64,000 nt of DNA from NCBI GenBank assembly GCA_944322285.1, contig CALUOR010000004.1:61689-125688 (forward strand), given 5' to 3'. The stretch is from an uncultured Bacteroides sp. (GTDB lineage Bacteria; Bacteroidota; Bacteroidia; Bacteroidales; Bacteroidaceae). The notes below the pieces were generated by a model that ran no database searches, was not told the origin of the DNA, and saw only the letters and a program-made list of their open reading frames with translations. Positions 25,711 to 34,575 of this stretch are shown here, piece by piece. Made by a program: the position numbers and the translations under genes. Position 1 is the stretch's first letter; the number at the start of each line of letters is the position of its first letter.

Positions 25711-27585
25711 TTATTTCATTTCAAAACTTACGTGCGGCGGCTGGTTATAGGCGACGTTTTGCCATGCAATAGCCAGCCGGTATTGGCGGTCGTTCATCAG
25801 TGTCACGCGACGGTCCTTAGCCGGGATGGTGGTTACATACACACGCAGTTCCGTCTGGTCTTCCGATGCCCATATCACTTCCTCCCGCCAATCGCCTAAG
25901 ATGTCACCGCTGAGGCAGGGATTACCTTTCGTTCCGTTGTTGGACACTACTCCTTCCGCCTTCATCAGCAAATCCGTGGTTTCTGTTTTCCAGTTCCATT
26001 TGCTGATGGATGTATGATCCAGCAACTCGGCTAACGGGTCTGCATCCCAATAAATGGTAAAGTTGCATGAATTCGGTTTCTGTTCACTGATGACGGCACC
26101 GGTATCTCCCCGCCTAAGTCCTCCTACATTGCACCAGCATTCCGCTCCTTCATATCTTGGATCGATGTCGGCAGCCACCCCGCGTCCGGCATCCTTACCC
26201 AATCCGTCCTGCCAGATAATTTCGCCTGTAGCACCGTCAAACATGGCTACAGCAGGCGTGCGCCGCACAATCTCGTTGTCCCCTTCGTTTTCATGCACAC
26301 CATACACCTGTAGTCCGGGACGTGAGGGAATCAGTCTTCCTACATGTAAGGCATCGCCGTGTCGCAAGCCTGTCGAGTAAAGTCCCTGCCCGTTGTGATC
26401 CACGGTCATGGCTCCCACACAAATCTCGTCATATCCGTCTCCGTCAAAGTCTGCTACAGAAACTCCATGATTCGCCATGCCGGAATACGCCTCCAAGCCG
26501 GGTTGTGCACTGTCAAAAGTCCACAGCGGGCGCAACTTTCCTTTTTTGAATGTCCATGCTGCCAATACAGTACGACCATACCAGCCGCGTATCATGACGG
26601 GAGAGGGCGTCTGTCCGTCCAGCAAAGCTACGCATGCCGTGAAACGGTCCGAGCGTCCGCCGGTATTATCGTTTCCGCAATTACCTCCGATGCCTCCCCA
26701 GCCGTCCAACGGGTAGCGGGTCGGTATGTATTCCTGCGTGTCGAGTGCCCGTCCTGTCTGTCCGTCAAATACAGTCAGGTATTCCGGGCCGTTCACTATC
26801 TTGCCATACGTAGGCGATTGTCGGTCCCATGTCCGCCAGTCAGCTTTCGCGTCTCCTATCACTTGCCCGGTTCCGTCCACCGTGCCATCTCCTGTCTTGC
26901 AGCAAAGTTCCGCCCGTCCGTCCCCGTCAAAGTCATATACGAGAAAGTTTGTTGTGGCAGCTCCTGAGCGTACGTTCCAGCCTAAGTCAATGCGCCATAG
27001 TCGTTGCCCGTTCATTTTGTAGGCATCCAGGTAAGTCTTTCCCGTAAAACCCCGTTGTGGTGGCCTTTTAGAGTTTGTCGGGTCCCACTTCAATACGATT
27101 TCATACTCTCCATCTCCGTCCAAATCTCCCACGCTGGCGTCATTGGCCCGGTAGGTATAGTGTTCGCCCGCCACTTCGCCTCCTTCAGGTCGTTGTATGG
27201 GTATGGACAGATAAGGCTTCTGCTCCTCCTCCTTGCGGTGTGTCCACGAAGCTACTTCATGTCCGTCTTGCCGCAGTGACCAACGGTTGTCTACTGTCCA
27301 GTTTACTGTGCGGTCTACGAAATCCGATGTTTGCCGGATAGGAGTTTCGTTTAGCTTTACTTCCCGTTCATCTCCACTTTGTCTATATAAGTCGAAAGCA
27401 ATGTTTGGAGCATCGTTCAGTGTCATCCGCCAGCTTAGGTACATACCCTCGTCCACAGGTATGGCCACCAGTCCGCGTGATAAATTCTCGCTTTGGTACG
27501 GCTGGGCATGCAACAGGCACTTTCCTGTCATTCCGAAAGAAAGGCAGAGAAGGCCGAACAGTATTTTAAAGCCATATCGCTTCAT
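25711..27585 (-). CDS. PL11 rhamnogalacturonan lyase (copy next to GH2)
   Basis: A 624-residue exported lyase (MKRYGFKILFGLLCLSFGMTG signal peptide). The start at 27585 overlaps the stop of GH2 as ATGA, which indicates translational coupling; an in-frame ATG two codons upstream is possible. The domain plan is that of PL11: an N-terminal beta domain (LSRGLVAIPVDEGMYLSWRM), then a propeller with calcium loops (GDLDGDGEYEIV, YDFDGDGRAELC, ADFDGDGYDEIC), ending IAWQNVAYNQPPHVSFEMK. It differs from the other PL11 copy along its whole length, and lacks the C-terminal FYFG.. extension of that copy. It cleaves the RG-I backbone; the exact mode cannot be read from the sequence. Confidence 0.93.
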   Translation of the reverse strand: MKRYGFKILFGLLCLSFGMTGKCLLHAQPYQSENLSRGLVAIPVDEGMYLSWRMTLNDAPNIAFDLYRQSGDEREVKLNETPIRQTSDFVDRTVNWTVDNRWSLRQDGHEVASWTHRKEEEQKPYLSIPIQRPEGGEVAGEHYTYRANDASVGDLDGDGEYEIVLKWDPTNSKRPPQRGFTGKTYLDAYKMNGQRLWRIDLGWNVRSGAATTNFLVYDFDGDGRAELCCKTGDGTVDGTGQVIGDAKADWRTWDRQSPTYGKIVNGPEYLTVFDGQTGRALDTQEYIPTRYPLDGWGGIGGNCGNDNTGGRSDRFTACVALLDGQTPSPVMIRGWYGRTVLAAWTFKKGKLRPLWTFDSAQPGLEAYSGMANHGVSVADFDGDGYDEICVGAMTVDHNGQGLYSTGLRHGDALHVGRLIPSRPGLQVYGVHENEGDNEIVRRTPAVAMFDGATGEIIWQDGLGKDAGRGVAADIDPRYEGAECWCNVGGLRRGDTGAVISEQKPNSCNFTIYWDADPLAELLDHTSISKWNWKTETTDLLMKAEGVVSNNGTKGNPCLSGDILGDWREEVIWASEDQTELRVYVTTIPAKDRRVTLMNDRQYRLAIAWQNVAYNQPPHVSFEMK

Positions 27586-30581
27586 TTCCACAGATTTTCT
27601 TTGAATTCCACTTCTACGATGCGTAATTCGTGTCCTGTTTTATCACCGCCTTTAGCTTTGTATAAGTCCAGTTCGCCTGCGGCAGGTGCGGCCACTTCCA
27701 CAATTTGTCCAAATGCGTCGCTCTCCTCACTGGCTCCTTTCAGACGAATGGTTATTTCGTTGGTCAACACCGGTTTCACGTCCAAGTGCACATAACCTAA
27801 GCTACGTCCTGTCTCGCCGCTCCATATCAGTTCGTCTCCGGCATATATTTCCAGTGGATAGCTACGCATGCGCCATCCTGTCAGCTTGATGCACACTTCA
27901 TCTACTACGGCGCTGCGGTCCAGTTTGTAAGTAATCCATGCCGTTTGCAGACGTCCGTCGTTAGTCCATTCGCTCAGTTCGTTGTCATCATAGCTGTTCA
28001 GGGCTTTTTCCGCATTAGCTCCTGCTGTGGCCGATACAATGTCCACATCTACTTTCGTGTCTGTGTATGAAGAAGTTAAAGGTGTCTCGCCACGTGTCAG
28101 GCGACCTTCTTGTTCTTCACCTGGGATGTATGTGCTTAGTCCTCCAATGACTTCGATGGGTGTTGTGCTCAACTCCACTTTGGCAGGTTTCAGTCCTTCG
28201 GCCGTGGCTGTAACATGTATGGTGCCGGCTGTTGTGAGCGAGCGTAGCAAGGCACGGTTTATACCGCATTCTACAGGCAAATCCCGTGATAAGATGTAGT
28301 TGTCTTTACCCTGGGCAATGCCTCCCCGCCATTCAGCCGGACCTTCCACCTCAAAATGTATCAGGTTGTTGGCCAATGGGCAGCGGCGTCCGTCCTTATC
28401 CACGACTTCTACTTGCAACAGTGTCATGTCGGCTCCGTCCGCTTTCCAGCCGTTCGGGTTTTGAATGACACTTAATTTGATTTGCTGTGGTTCGCCCGCT
28501 GTCTGTAATTGGGTGCGGCACAATTCCTTCCCTTCGGCATCATAGCCTACGGCCACCAGTTCGCCCGGTTCATAAGCTACATAGTCCCATGTATAAAGGA
28601 AACGGTAGTCTTGCCGTCCCATGCCTAAGGAACGTCCGTTCAGTAGCAGTTCCACTTGCTCTGTGTTAGAGACCACATAAACCGGTTTTACAACGTCTTC
28701 CGGATAATTCCAGTGCCCGATGATGTGGATGCGCGGATTTTCGATGTCTACCCATCCGTCCCACATTGCCTGATGGGCGAAGAAGGCATCTTTGGGAATG
28801 CGCATTGCATCTGTTACACCGCTACGTCGGTAGTTCTCTACGCCTCGATAGTGTGTATTCGTGTCCGAGAAGATAATCTTCACTCCTCCCGAACTTACCC
28901 GTTCTCCCGTTCCCGGACGTTCACGCCAATAATCATACCATCGGCGTATCTGTTCAATGGTAAATGAGTCTTGGTTATGGTTGTAGGCACTGGCGTCCAC
29001 ATTCTTCTGAACTTTGTTTGTCATGGCCGAGCGGAAAGCCTTGTTGCCTTCTCCGTTTTTATGGTAAGGATACGAATATTCGTCCCAATATTTGCGCAGT
29101 CCCTCGTCACGGCAGTACTCCATGGCCCACATGGGATGATGTTTGCTTTTGTTGATATAGAGCATTTCGCCTCCGTATTCTGCTTCGCGGATGTCCAGCA
29201 TCTCGCGCGAGCCGATGGCACGTCCTCCATGCGGGTCATACAGGTCGCGGATGGCCTTCATTTGCAGTATGTGTTCGCGGCTGATGCTCTCGTTTCCACA
29301 TTCGTAGAAAAGGATACTTGGATTGTTACGGTTGTAGATGATGGCATCACGCATCAGTTCCATGCGTTGTTCCCATTGGCGTCCTTCTCGGTCCTTCTCG
29401 GCGTCTCCGGCCGGCATGGCCTGTATCAGTCCCACGCGGTCGCACGATTCTACGTCTTGCTTCCAGGGCGTGATGTGCATCCAACGCACCAAGTTTGCAC
29501 CGCCTTCCACCATCAGTCCGTTGCTGTAGTCGCTCAGCCAGGCGGGTACACTGGCTCCTACGCCCGGCCATTCATTGCTGGTGCGTTGGGCGAAACCTTT
29601 CATTTGGAGGACTCGGTCATTTAGCCAAACTTTTCCACGGCCAAAGCGAGTCTTACGGAAACCGGTACGAGTATTTACTTCATCTACCTTTTCACCTTCC
29701 ACCCAAAGGCTGGTCTTTACGTTGTACAGATAGCCGTAGCCCCAGCTCCAGAAGTGCAGTCCGTCTACCTCGGCAGCTGCTTTCAGTACGACGGTTTCGC
29801 CCGGCTTCACAACTTTCGTGTCGCCCTCGATGCGTTTCAGCAACGTTCCGTCGTGGTCTATCAACTCCATTTGATAGCTTACTGTCTTGGGCCGTGTATA
29901 TTCATTACGTACTTCCGATTCGGTGTGGATGATTGCTTGCCGGCTTTTTACCCGGATGTCGTCTGCATATACATATACGCCTGTTGTCTTCAGGTTGCTG
30001 TACAATGGTAATGTCTGATAGAGTTTATCCGTTACATGCAGCCACACATTTTTGGGGATGCCTCCGTAGTTGGCGTTGAAGTTACGGTCGCTCCATTGGT
30101 ATTTGGTCTGTGTGCTGCGTTCCTTGTAGTTCCAGTCATTGTCTACACGTACGGCCAGCACATTGTCTCCTTTATATTTAATATAAGGTGTCAAGTCGTA
30201 GCCAACAGCCATTGCACCATTTTCATGCAGACCGATGTGCTGACCATTGATATAGAAATCGGCTCCTTGGCGCACCCCCTCAAACTCTACAAATATCTTT
30301 TTCCCCTTGGCCTCTGCGGGCAGGCTGAAGTGTTTGCGATACCACACAATGGTATCTGTCAGTTGCTCAATGCCCAGCTTGAAGGCTTCGTCCTCGTTGA
30401 AAGGGCGGGGGAGGGTCACTTGTTTCCAGCCTTCATCGTTGTATTTCACTTTGTCTGCATCAGGTGCGTCGCCTACATGCAGCAGCCATTCAGCGTTGAA
30501 ATTGTATTTCTCACGTACGCCCGCAACTGCCTGTGCTACCGCGAGCAAAACGATTCCTACTATTAAAAAAATCCGTTTCAT
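27582..30581 (-). CDS. GH2 glycoside hydrolase, probable beta-galactosidase for RG-I side chains
   Basis: A 999-residue exported protein (signal peptide ending AVA). Order: GH2 sugar-binding domain (about 25-195, with WYRKHFSLP and GVRQGADFYINGQHIG), immunoglobulin-like domain (about 195-310), TIM barrel (about 310-600) with the acid/base glutamate in FYECGNES (near 430) and the likely nucleophile in WAMEYCRDEG (near 484), then beta-sandwich domains including a DUF4982-like segment and a C-terminal discoidin-like region (about 850-960). RG-I carries galactan and arabinogalactan side chains, so beta-galactosidase activity is the best guess, but GH2 also includes mannosidases and glucuronidases. 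Expression is coupled to the following PL11. Confidence 0.85.
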   Translation of the reverse strand: MKRIFLIVGIVLLAVAQAVAGVREKYNFNAEWLLHVGDAPDADKVKYNDEGWKQVTLPRPFNEDEAFKLGIEQLTDTIVWYRKHFSLPAEAKGKKIFVEFEGVRQGADFYINGQHIGLHENGAMAVGYDLTPYIKYKGDNVLAVRVDNDWNYKERSTQTKYQWSDRNFNANYGGIPKNVWLHVTDKLYQTLPLYSNLKTTGVYVYADDIRVKSRQAIIHTESEVRNEYTRPKTVSYQMELIDHDGTLLKRIEGDTKVVKPGETVVLKAAAEVDGLHFWSWGYGYLYNVKTSLWVEGEKVDEVNTRTGFRKTRFGRGKVWLNDRVLQMKGFAQRTSNEWPGVGASVPAWLSDYSNGLMVEGGANLVRWMHITPWKQDVESCDRVGLIQAMPAGDAEKDREGRQWEQRMELMRDAIIYNRNNPSILFYECGNESISREHILQMKAIRDLYDPHGGRAIGSREMLDIREAEYGGEMLYINKSKHHPMWAMEYCRDEGLRKYWDEYSYPYHKNGEGNKAFRSAMTNKVQKNVDASAYNHNQDSFTIEQIRRWYDYWRERPGTGERVSSGGVKIIFSDTNTHYRGVENYRRSGVTDAMRIPKDAFFAHQAMWDGWVDIENPRIHIIGHWNYPEDVVKPVYVVSNTEQVELLLNGRSLGMGRQDYRFLYTWDYVAYEPGELVAVGYDAEGKELCRTQLQTAGEPQQIKLSVIQNPNGWKADGADMTLLQVEVVDKDGRRCPLANNLIHFEVEGPAEWRGGIAQGKDNYILSRDLPVECGINRALLRSLTTAGTIHVTATAEGLKPAKVELSTTPIEVIGGLSTYIPGEEQEGRLTRGETPLTSSYTDTKVDVDIVSATAGANAEKALNSYDDNELSEWTNDGRLQTAWITYKLDRSAVVDEVCIKLTGWRMRSYPLEIYAGDELIWSGETGRSLGYVHLDVKPVLTNEITIRLKGASEESDAFGQIVEVAAPAAGELDLYKAKGGDKTGHELRIVEVEFKENLWK

Positions 30582-30613
30582 CTATTCCTTTCTGTTTTTC
30601 AAGTGTTATGTGA

Positions 30614-31888
30614 TTATTGTTCTATATTTACCATCATCAGATTCAGTCGTTTCCCGTTTGTGAAATGTCCCGACTGGAACAATACCTTCGTGCCATCCGG
30701 GCTGAAGCTGGGGTGTGCATGGTCCGGACGCATCTTTGTATCAGATACCAATTGGCGGCGTTCACCCGTCTGTACGTTGATAAGCCATACATTGCCGCCA
30801 AACGTGTCTCCTGCCGCCCATTTGTTGTCACGGCTGGCGTTGCAGTGCCAAAAGCCTCTTCCTGTCAGTTGCCCTTCAATGGCTTGGCGGTCTTTCTCCA
30901 TTTCCACCTGACCTATCAGCTCTACATCATCGGTTCTGAGATTGATGCGTACAATGCCGCTGATTTGTTTGCGCAGGCGGGGCTGGAAACCTAATATATT
31001 AAAATAAACGTAATCTTTGGTTGCCAATGTCTCATGTGTTACCCAATCAAGCGCAGTCTCTTTATACAACGGTTTGAATACTTTGCCATCAGCCGTGCAA
31101 TACCACATGCGTTGATGTGCATCGCCTCCTGTCTCGTTGCAGAATACAATCTCGCCCGGTACGAAGCGGTTGGCTTGTATATGTCCTACTTTAAATTCCG
31201 TATCAATCACTTTTTCCACTTGGCCGGTTGTGAGGTTCATTTTGCGGATGCCGCATAGCGTAGGCTTTATTTTGATGGGTTGGTTGCTTTCCGGCAGGAA
31301 AGCGTTTTTCATCATCCGTTCTTTTTCCTCGTCAGTGCCTTCACGTTCCACGGTGATGTAGGCATAGTCGTCATTACAATCTACGGCAAATCCGCCCGGA
31401 CGTCCCATCTCTTCGGGGAAAGTCCCGATAAAGGTCTCATAATCAGCCGGTCGTCCTACTTCCCCCTTTTTCACGTCTGCAAAGAAAGGGTCGAGGTTCA
31501 TCACATACATGTTCCACTTGCCGTTTTGCTTCCGGCTGATGAACATGCGGTTCGATTTGTTGGCCAGATAGGTGCCTGCCAATTCCGATCCTTCAGTTGC
31601 TTGGATAATTTTGCCGCTTTCCATTTCTATAAAGAACATATTTGTTCCTTTGTCGTTGGCCCGGCTCGATGAACGGAAAATTAGATACTTCCCATCAGCG
31701 GTCCACATCGGATCAGTCTGATATAAAAAACGGTCGTTCTTTGTGGTGTCGGTCAACACCGTGATGGTATTTCCTGTTTGTTCGTCTATATAGGTGAATT
31801 TCTCGGAAGGTGTGCAATGCCCAAACTGGGCGAAAGCAGCTTGTCCCAGACACAAAGACAGTGAAGCTAAAAATAAGAATCGTTTCAT
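30614..31888 (-). CDS. PL22-like oligogalacturonate lyase (seven-bladed propeller)
   Basis: A 424-residue exported protein (signal peptide ending AAFA) with repeated propeller strands such as PMWTADGKYLIFRSS and HPSFSPDGTKVLFQSG. It resembles PL22 oligogalacturonate lyases. Residues of the kind that bind the metal are visible: VGHIQANRFVPGEIVFCNETGGDAHQRMW near 235-263, HETLA, and RPDHAHPSFSPDG near 390-402. PL22 enzymes split short galacturonides into monomers with unsaturated ends. It is the first gene of the enzyme operon: a promoter and HTCS box lie upstream and GH2 follows after 32 bp. Because it sits in an RG-I locus, its natural substrate may be a galacturonate-rhamnose oligomer rather than oligogalacturonate. 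Confidence 0.8.
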   Translation of the reverse strand: MKRFLFLASLSLCLGQAAFAQFGHCTPSEKFTYIDEQTGNTITVLTDTTKNDRFLYQTDPMWTADGKYLIFRSSSRANDKGTNMFFIEMESGKIIQATEGSELAGTYLANKSNRMFISRKQNGKWNMYVMNLDPFFADVKKGEVGRPADYETFIGTFPEEMGRPGGFAVDCNDDYAYITVEREGTDEEKERMMKNAFLPESNQPIKIKPTLCGIRKMNLTTGQVEKVIDTEFKVGHIQANRFVPGEIVFCNETGGDAHQRMWYCTADGKVFKPLYKETALDWVTHETLATKDYVYFNILGFQPRLRKQISGIVRINLRTDDVELIGQVEMEKDRQAIEGQLTGRGFWHCNASRDNKWAAGDTFGGNVWLINVQTGERRQLVSDTKMRPDHAHPSFSPDGTKVLFQSGHFTNGKRLNLMMVNIEQ

Positions 31889-31931
31889 GGTATGCTATTT
31901 TTGTTTATGGAATTAGTTTATTTATAGAGTG

Positions 31932-31990
31932 CAAATATGAGGGAATTTCTTCATATAAAGAATGGAATTTTGTACATAAGCATAGAAAAT
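31932..31990 (-). promoter_or_regulatory. Promoter and putative HTCS operator of the PL22-RhaM operon
   Basis: The -7 element is CATATTTG (31939-31932; 7 of 8 consensus bases). The -33 is degenerate, which is usual for activated promoters. A 28-bp box at 31963-31990 shares 24 of 28 bases with 38071-38098 (common blocks TGGAAT, TTGTACA and CATAGAA on the plus strand) and lies at the same distance, 23-24 bp, from the -7 element as there. Confidence 0.7.
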
Positions 31991-32011
31991 CCGCATATTT
32001 CTAAATGAAAT

Positions 32012-32095
32012 GCTCAAGTATCCTTGGATAAAAGCCCAAGTATCCAATAATAGTTGGCCAAGTAATCAATAATACTTGGGCAAGTAATCTATGGT
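32012..32095. repeat. CAAGTATC-type array at about 22-bp pitch
   Basis: Four units beginning cycaagta, spaced 22-23 bp, with inverted halves (ccaagta ... tacttgg is a 7-bp stem within one 22-bp unit). It lies between the HTCS box of the PL22 operon and the SusD terminator. Confidence 0.7.
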
Positions 32096-32114
32096 GTGAA
32101 GAACGGCTGCCAAC

Positions 32115-32150
32115 AAAAAAGGGAACACACCATTTGGCATGTTCCCTTCT
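32115..32150 (-). terminator. Intrinsic terminator after the left susCD operon
   Basis: On the minus strand AAGGGAACA pairs with TGTTCCCTT, followed by a T-run (32120-32115). It ends the susC-susD transcript and separates it from the enzyme operon. Confidence 0.85.
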
Positions 32151-32199
32151 TAATTCTATCCACCTATAAGAGCGGATATTTTACGGAATTTCAGTTTTA

Positions 32200-34557
32200 T
32201 CAATAACCGTAGTTCTGATAAGCAGCTTTCTGATCCGGAGTCAATACATTGTTATTTTCGTCTGTGTACAAGTCGAGCGTAGCTTGTTTGAACGGTTTCA
32301 ATGTGTGATACGGTTGGAGGTAACCCAATCCGGCACGTCCGGTCAAAGCGCCGTCGCTTACTTCGTTGTCGGCTACCGGCCAGTAATCCGGACCTTGAGC
32401 CAATGTAGACGCTTCCTTGCAGTGGTACAGAATACGTACATACTGCCATGCAGAGTGGTGCAGGTATTCATAATACAAGAATTCTTGGCTGAACTCACGT
32501 GAATACTCATTCAGAATGTAGTTCTGGAAACGGTCTGTTTCGCTCAGGCTTCCGCCCAAGATGCTTTGTTCCGGATACATTTCAGCTTTGGAAGCTTCCG
32601 ATACACCGTCCCATACAGAAGCGGTAACGGTCATCTTGGAAGTATTGTCTTGAGCTACTGCATACGGATACTGACGCTCGGAAGCCAACAGATTCTCGCG
32701 TCCCGGATACAAACGGGCAATGACCTCCGCACGATTCTCACCCGGACGGTAAGCAGCACGTTCACGAACGCGGTTGATGTCTGACAAAGCTCTGTTGAAA
32801 TCTCCTTTCAAACCGTATGCGTTGGCACGCATCAGGTAAGTTTCTGCAATACGGAATACAGGGATGTCACGGCCTGAATAGTAGCTAGTTGCACCTTCAC
32901 GGTCCGGGTCATCATACTTACGGGTAGAAGGTTGGTTCTCACGATTCAACGAGTTCAAACCTGCATGCGCGGTACTGTCCAGATAAGCGTCGCCAGTTTC
33001 TTGGAACACTTTGCGGGTAGGACGATAATAATAGGTATCACCGTTTTTCACCCAGCGGGCGAAGAGGAAGAACGGCTGCGATTCGGCTTCCAGTTTGTCA
33101 ATAGCTGTTTCTTTCGTATTTTCCAGATAAGCGAAAGCCAAGTCGCCCGAGCCCATTTTGTGTTCGCCTGCTACAGCCTGACGACCACCCCATGAAGCAC
33201 GGTCATAAGTCGGCAAAATGTTCTTGTTGAAGTAATCGGCTTGTCTTGCAGACCATTTGTAAGTAGCGTTATTCGGATCATTGTAAGCATAGTAAGGCAA
33301 GTTGGCGGAATAAGCACTTGCACCACCGGCACCGCGAAGAGCCGTTTGCATTTCAATCCAGAACGATTTTTGGTAGCGGGAGTCAACCGTCTTGTCTGCC
33401 CAAAGGTCGAAACCAAAGTCATTGGTACAAGCTACGGTAGAACGTCCACGGTAGGGATAGTCGCACATTTCTTCCGGAATGCCCCAGATAGCGTCTGCAT
33501 AAGCCGGAGACATGAAGTATTGCAGACGGTTGCCGTAACGTCCGTTGTTACCGGAACCTGCGGGATAGCCATATACGCAAGAGAAGATAATTTCAGGCAA
33601 CGTCTCACAAGCGAAATTGCCGGCTGTGTGGTCAAAAATCTGACCATAGTTTTCTGCCAGTGCATAGTGGCCGTCTTGGTCGATTACATAGTTGCAATAG
33701 TAGATGCAGGAATCCAAATCGGCTGTGCCTGTACCTTTGTATAACATACCGAGGTAAGATTGCGGATTGGTATTGTCGATGGTTCCATCTGCATTACGTC
33801 CGTATGTAGCCGTACCGTAATCCTTACCCATGTAGCGGAAAAGGTATAACTTGGCCAAGAAGTGAGCGGCTGCACCTTTCGTAGCACGTCCGAATTCTTG
33901 AGCTGACAATTCAGAAGCCGTAGGGAGTGCGTCGAATGCAAAGCGCAAGTCGGTGATAATCTGACGGTAGATAGACTCAGATGATTCACGGGCAAAATTA
34001 TAACTACCTGGTAAACCGGTTGTATATGTACGCGGGAAGTATACATCGCCCAAGAACGTATTCATCACGTATACGCAGTAAGCACGGTTGAACAAGGCTT
34101 CTGCTCTGGCACGCTGTTCTTGTGCACCGCCGGGAGCGTAGGCTCCTTCACCGGCACCTTCGTCAAGGGTCTGGAGAACACGGTTGCAGTTATTAATGGT
34201 GGGATAGTAACCCAACATTTGGTTGCTGGTGTATTCGGCGCAAAGTCCATCCATATTATTTGCCGGATTACCGGTAGCATTCCATACGGAAGACGAATAA
34301 TTGTTGGTCGTGGCACCACCGGCGGTCATGTTGTCTACGCCGAGGAAATACGTATTTGGACCTTGTGAGTACTGTTTGGACTGACGCCATGCGTCGTAGG
34401 TGGCGGTAATCAACTCGCCCATACCCTTTTCGGTATTGAAATAGTCTTGTGTAATGGTGGCGACCATTTCCTCTTCCAAGAAGCTGTCCGAACAAGCTAC
34501 CGTTGAAAGGCCGGCCACACAAATTGCAATGTATTTATTCAGTTTCATAATTTTCAT
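32200..34557 (-). CDS. SusD/RagB-like lipoprotein, unusually long
   Basis: A 785-residue lipoprotein (lipobox LSTVAC, so lipidated near residue 21 of MKIMKLNKYIAICVAGLSTVAC). The start at 34557 is preferred to an in-frame TTG at 34575; a purine-rich AAAAAG lies just upstream. SusD features: NRAYCVYVMNTFLGDVYFPRTY (about 160-182), GRATKGAAAHFLAKLYLFRYMG, and FRIAETYLMRANAYGLKGDFNRALSDINRVRERAAY (about 580-615). It is 130-220 residues longer than the other SusD proteins here and lacks their C-terminal QNPGW motif. It partners the SusC gene 18 bp upstream and should bind the RG-I oligosaccharides imported by this locus. Confidence 0.92.
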   Translation of the reverse strand: MKIMKLNKYIAICVAGLSTVACSDSFLEEEMVATITQDYFNTEKGMGELITATYDAWRQSKQYSQGPNTYFLGVDNMTAGGATTNNYSSSVWNATGNPANNMDGLCAEYTSNQMLGYYPTINNCNRVLQTLDEGAGEGAYAPGGAQEQRARAEALFNRAYCVYVMNTFLGDVYFPRTYTTGLPGSYNFARESSESIYRQIITDLRFAFDALPTASELSAQEFGRATKGAAAHFLAKLYLFRYMGKDYGTATYGRNADGTIDNTNPQSYLGMLYKGTGTADLDSCIYYCNYVIDQDGHYALAENYGQIFDHTAGNFACETLPEIIFSCVYGYPAGSGNNGRYGNRLQYFMSPAYADAIWGIPEEMCDYPYRGRSTVACTNDFGFDLWADKTVDSRYQKSFWIEMQTALRGAGGASAYSANLPYYAYNDPNNATYKWSARQADYFNKNILPTYDRASWGGRQAVAGEHKMGSGDLAFAYLENTKETAIDKLEAESQPFFLFARWVKNGDTYYYRPTRKVFQETGDAYLDSTAHAGLNSLNRENQPSTRKYDDPDREGATSYYSGRDIPVFRIAETYLMRANAYGLKGDFNRALSDINRVRERAAYRPGENRAEVIARLYPGRENLLASERQYPYAVAQDNTSKMTVTASVWDGVSEASKAEMYPEQSILGGSLSETDRFQNYILNEYSREFSQEFLYYEYLHHSAWQYVRILYHCKEASTLAQGPDYWPVADNEVSDGALTGRAGLGYLQPYHTLKPFKQATLDLYTDENNNVLTPDQKAAYQNYGY

Positions 34558-34575
34558 CTTTTTAGGTAGGTTCAA

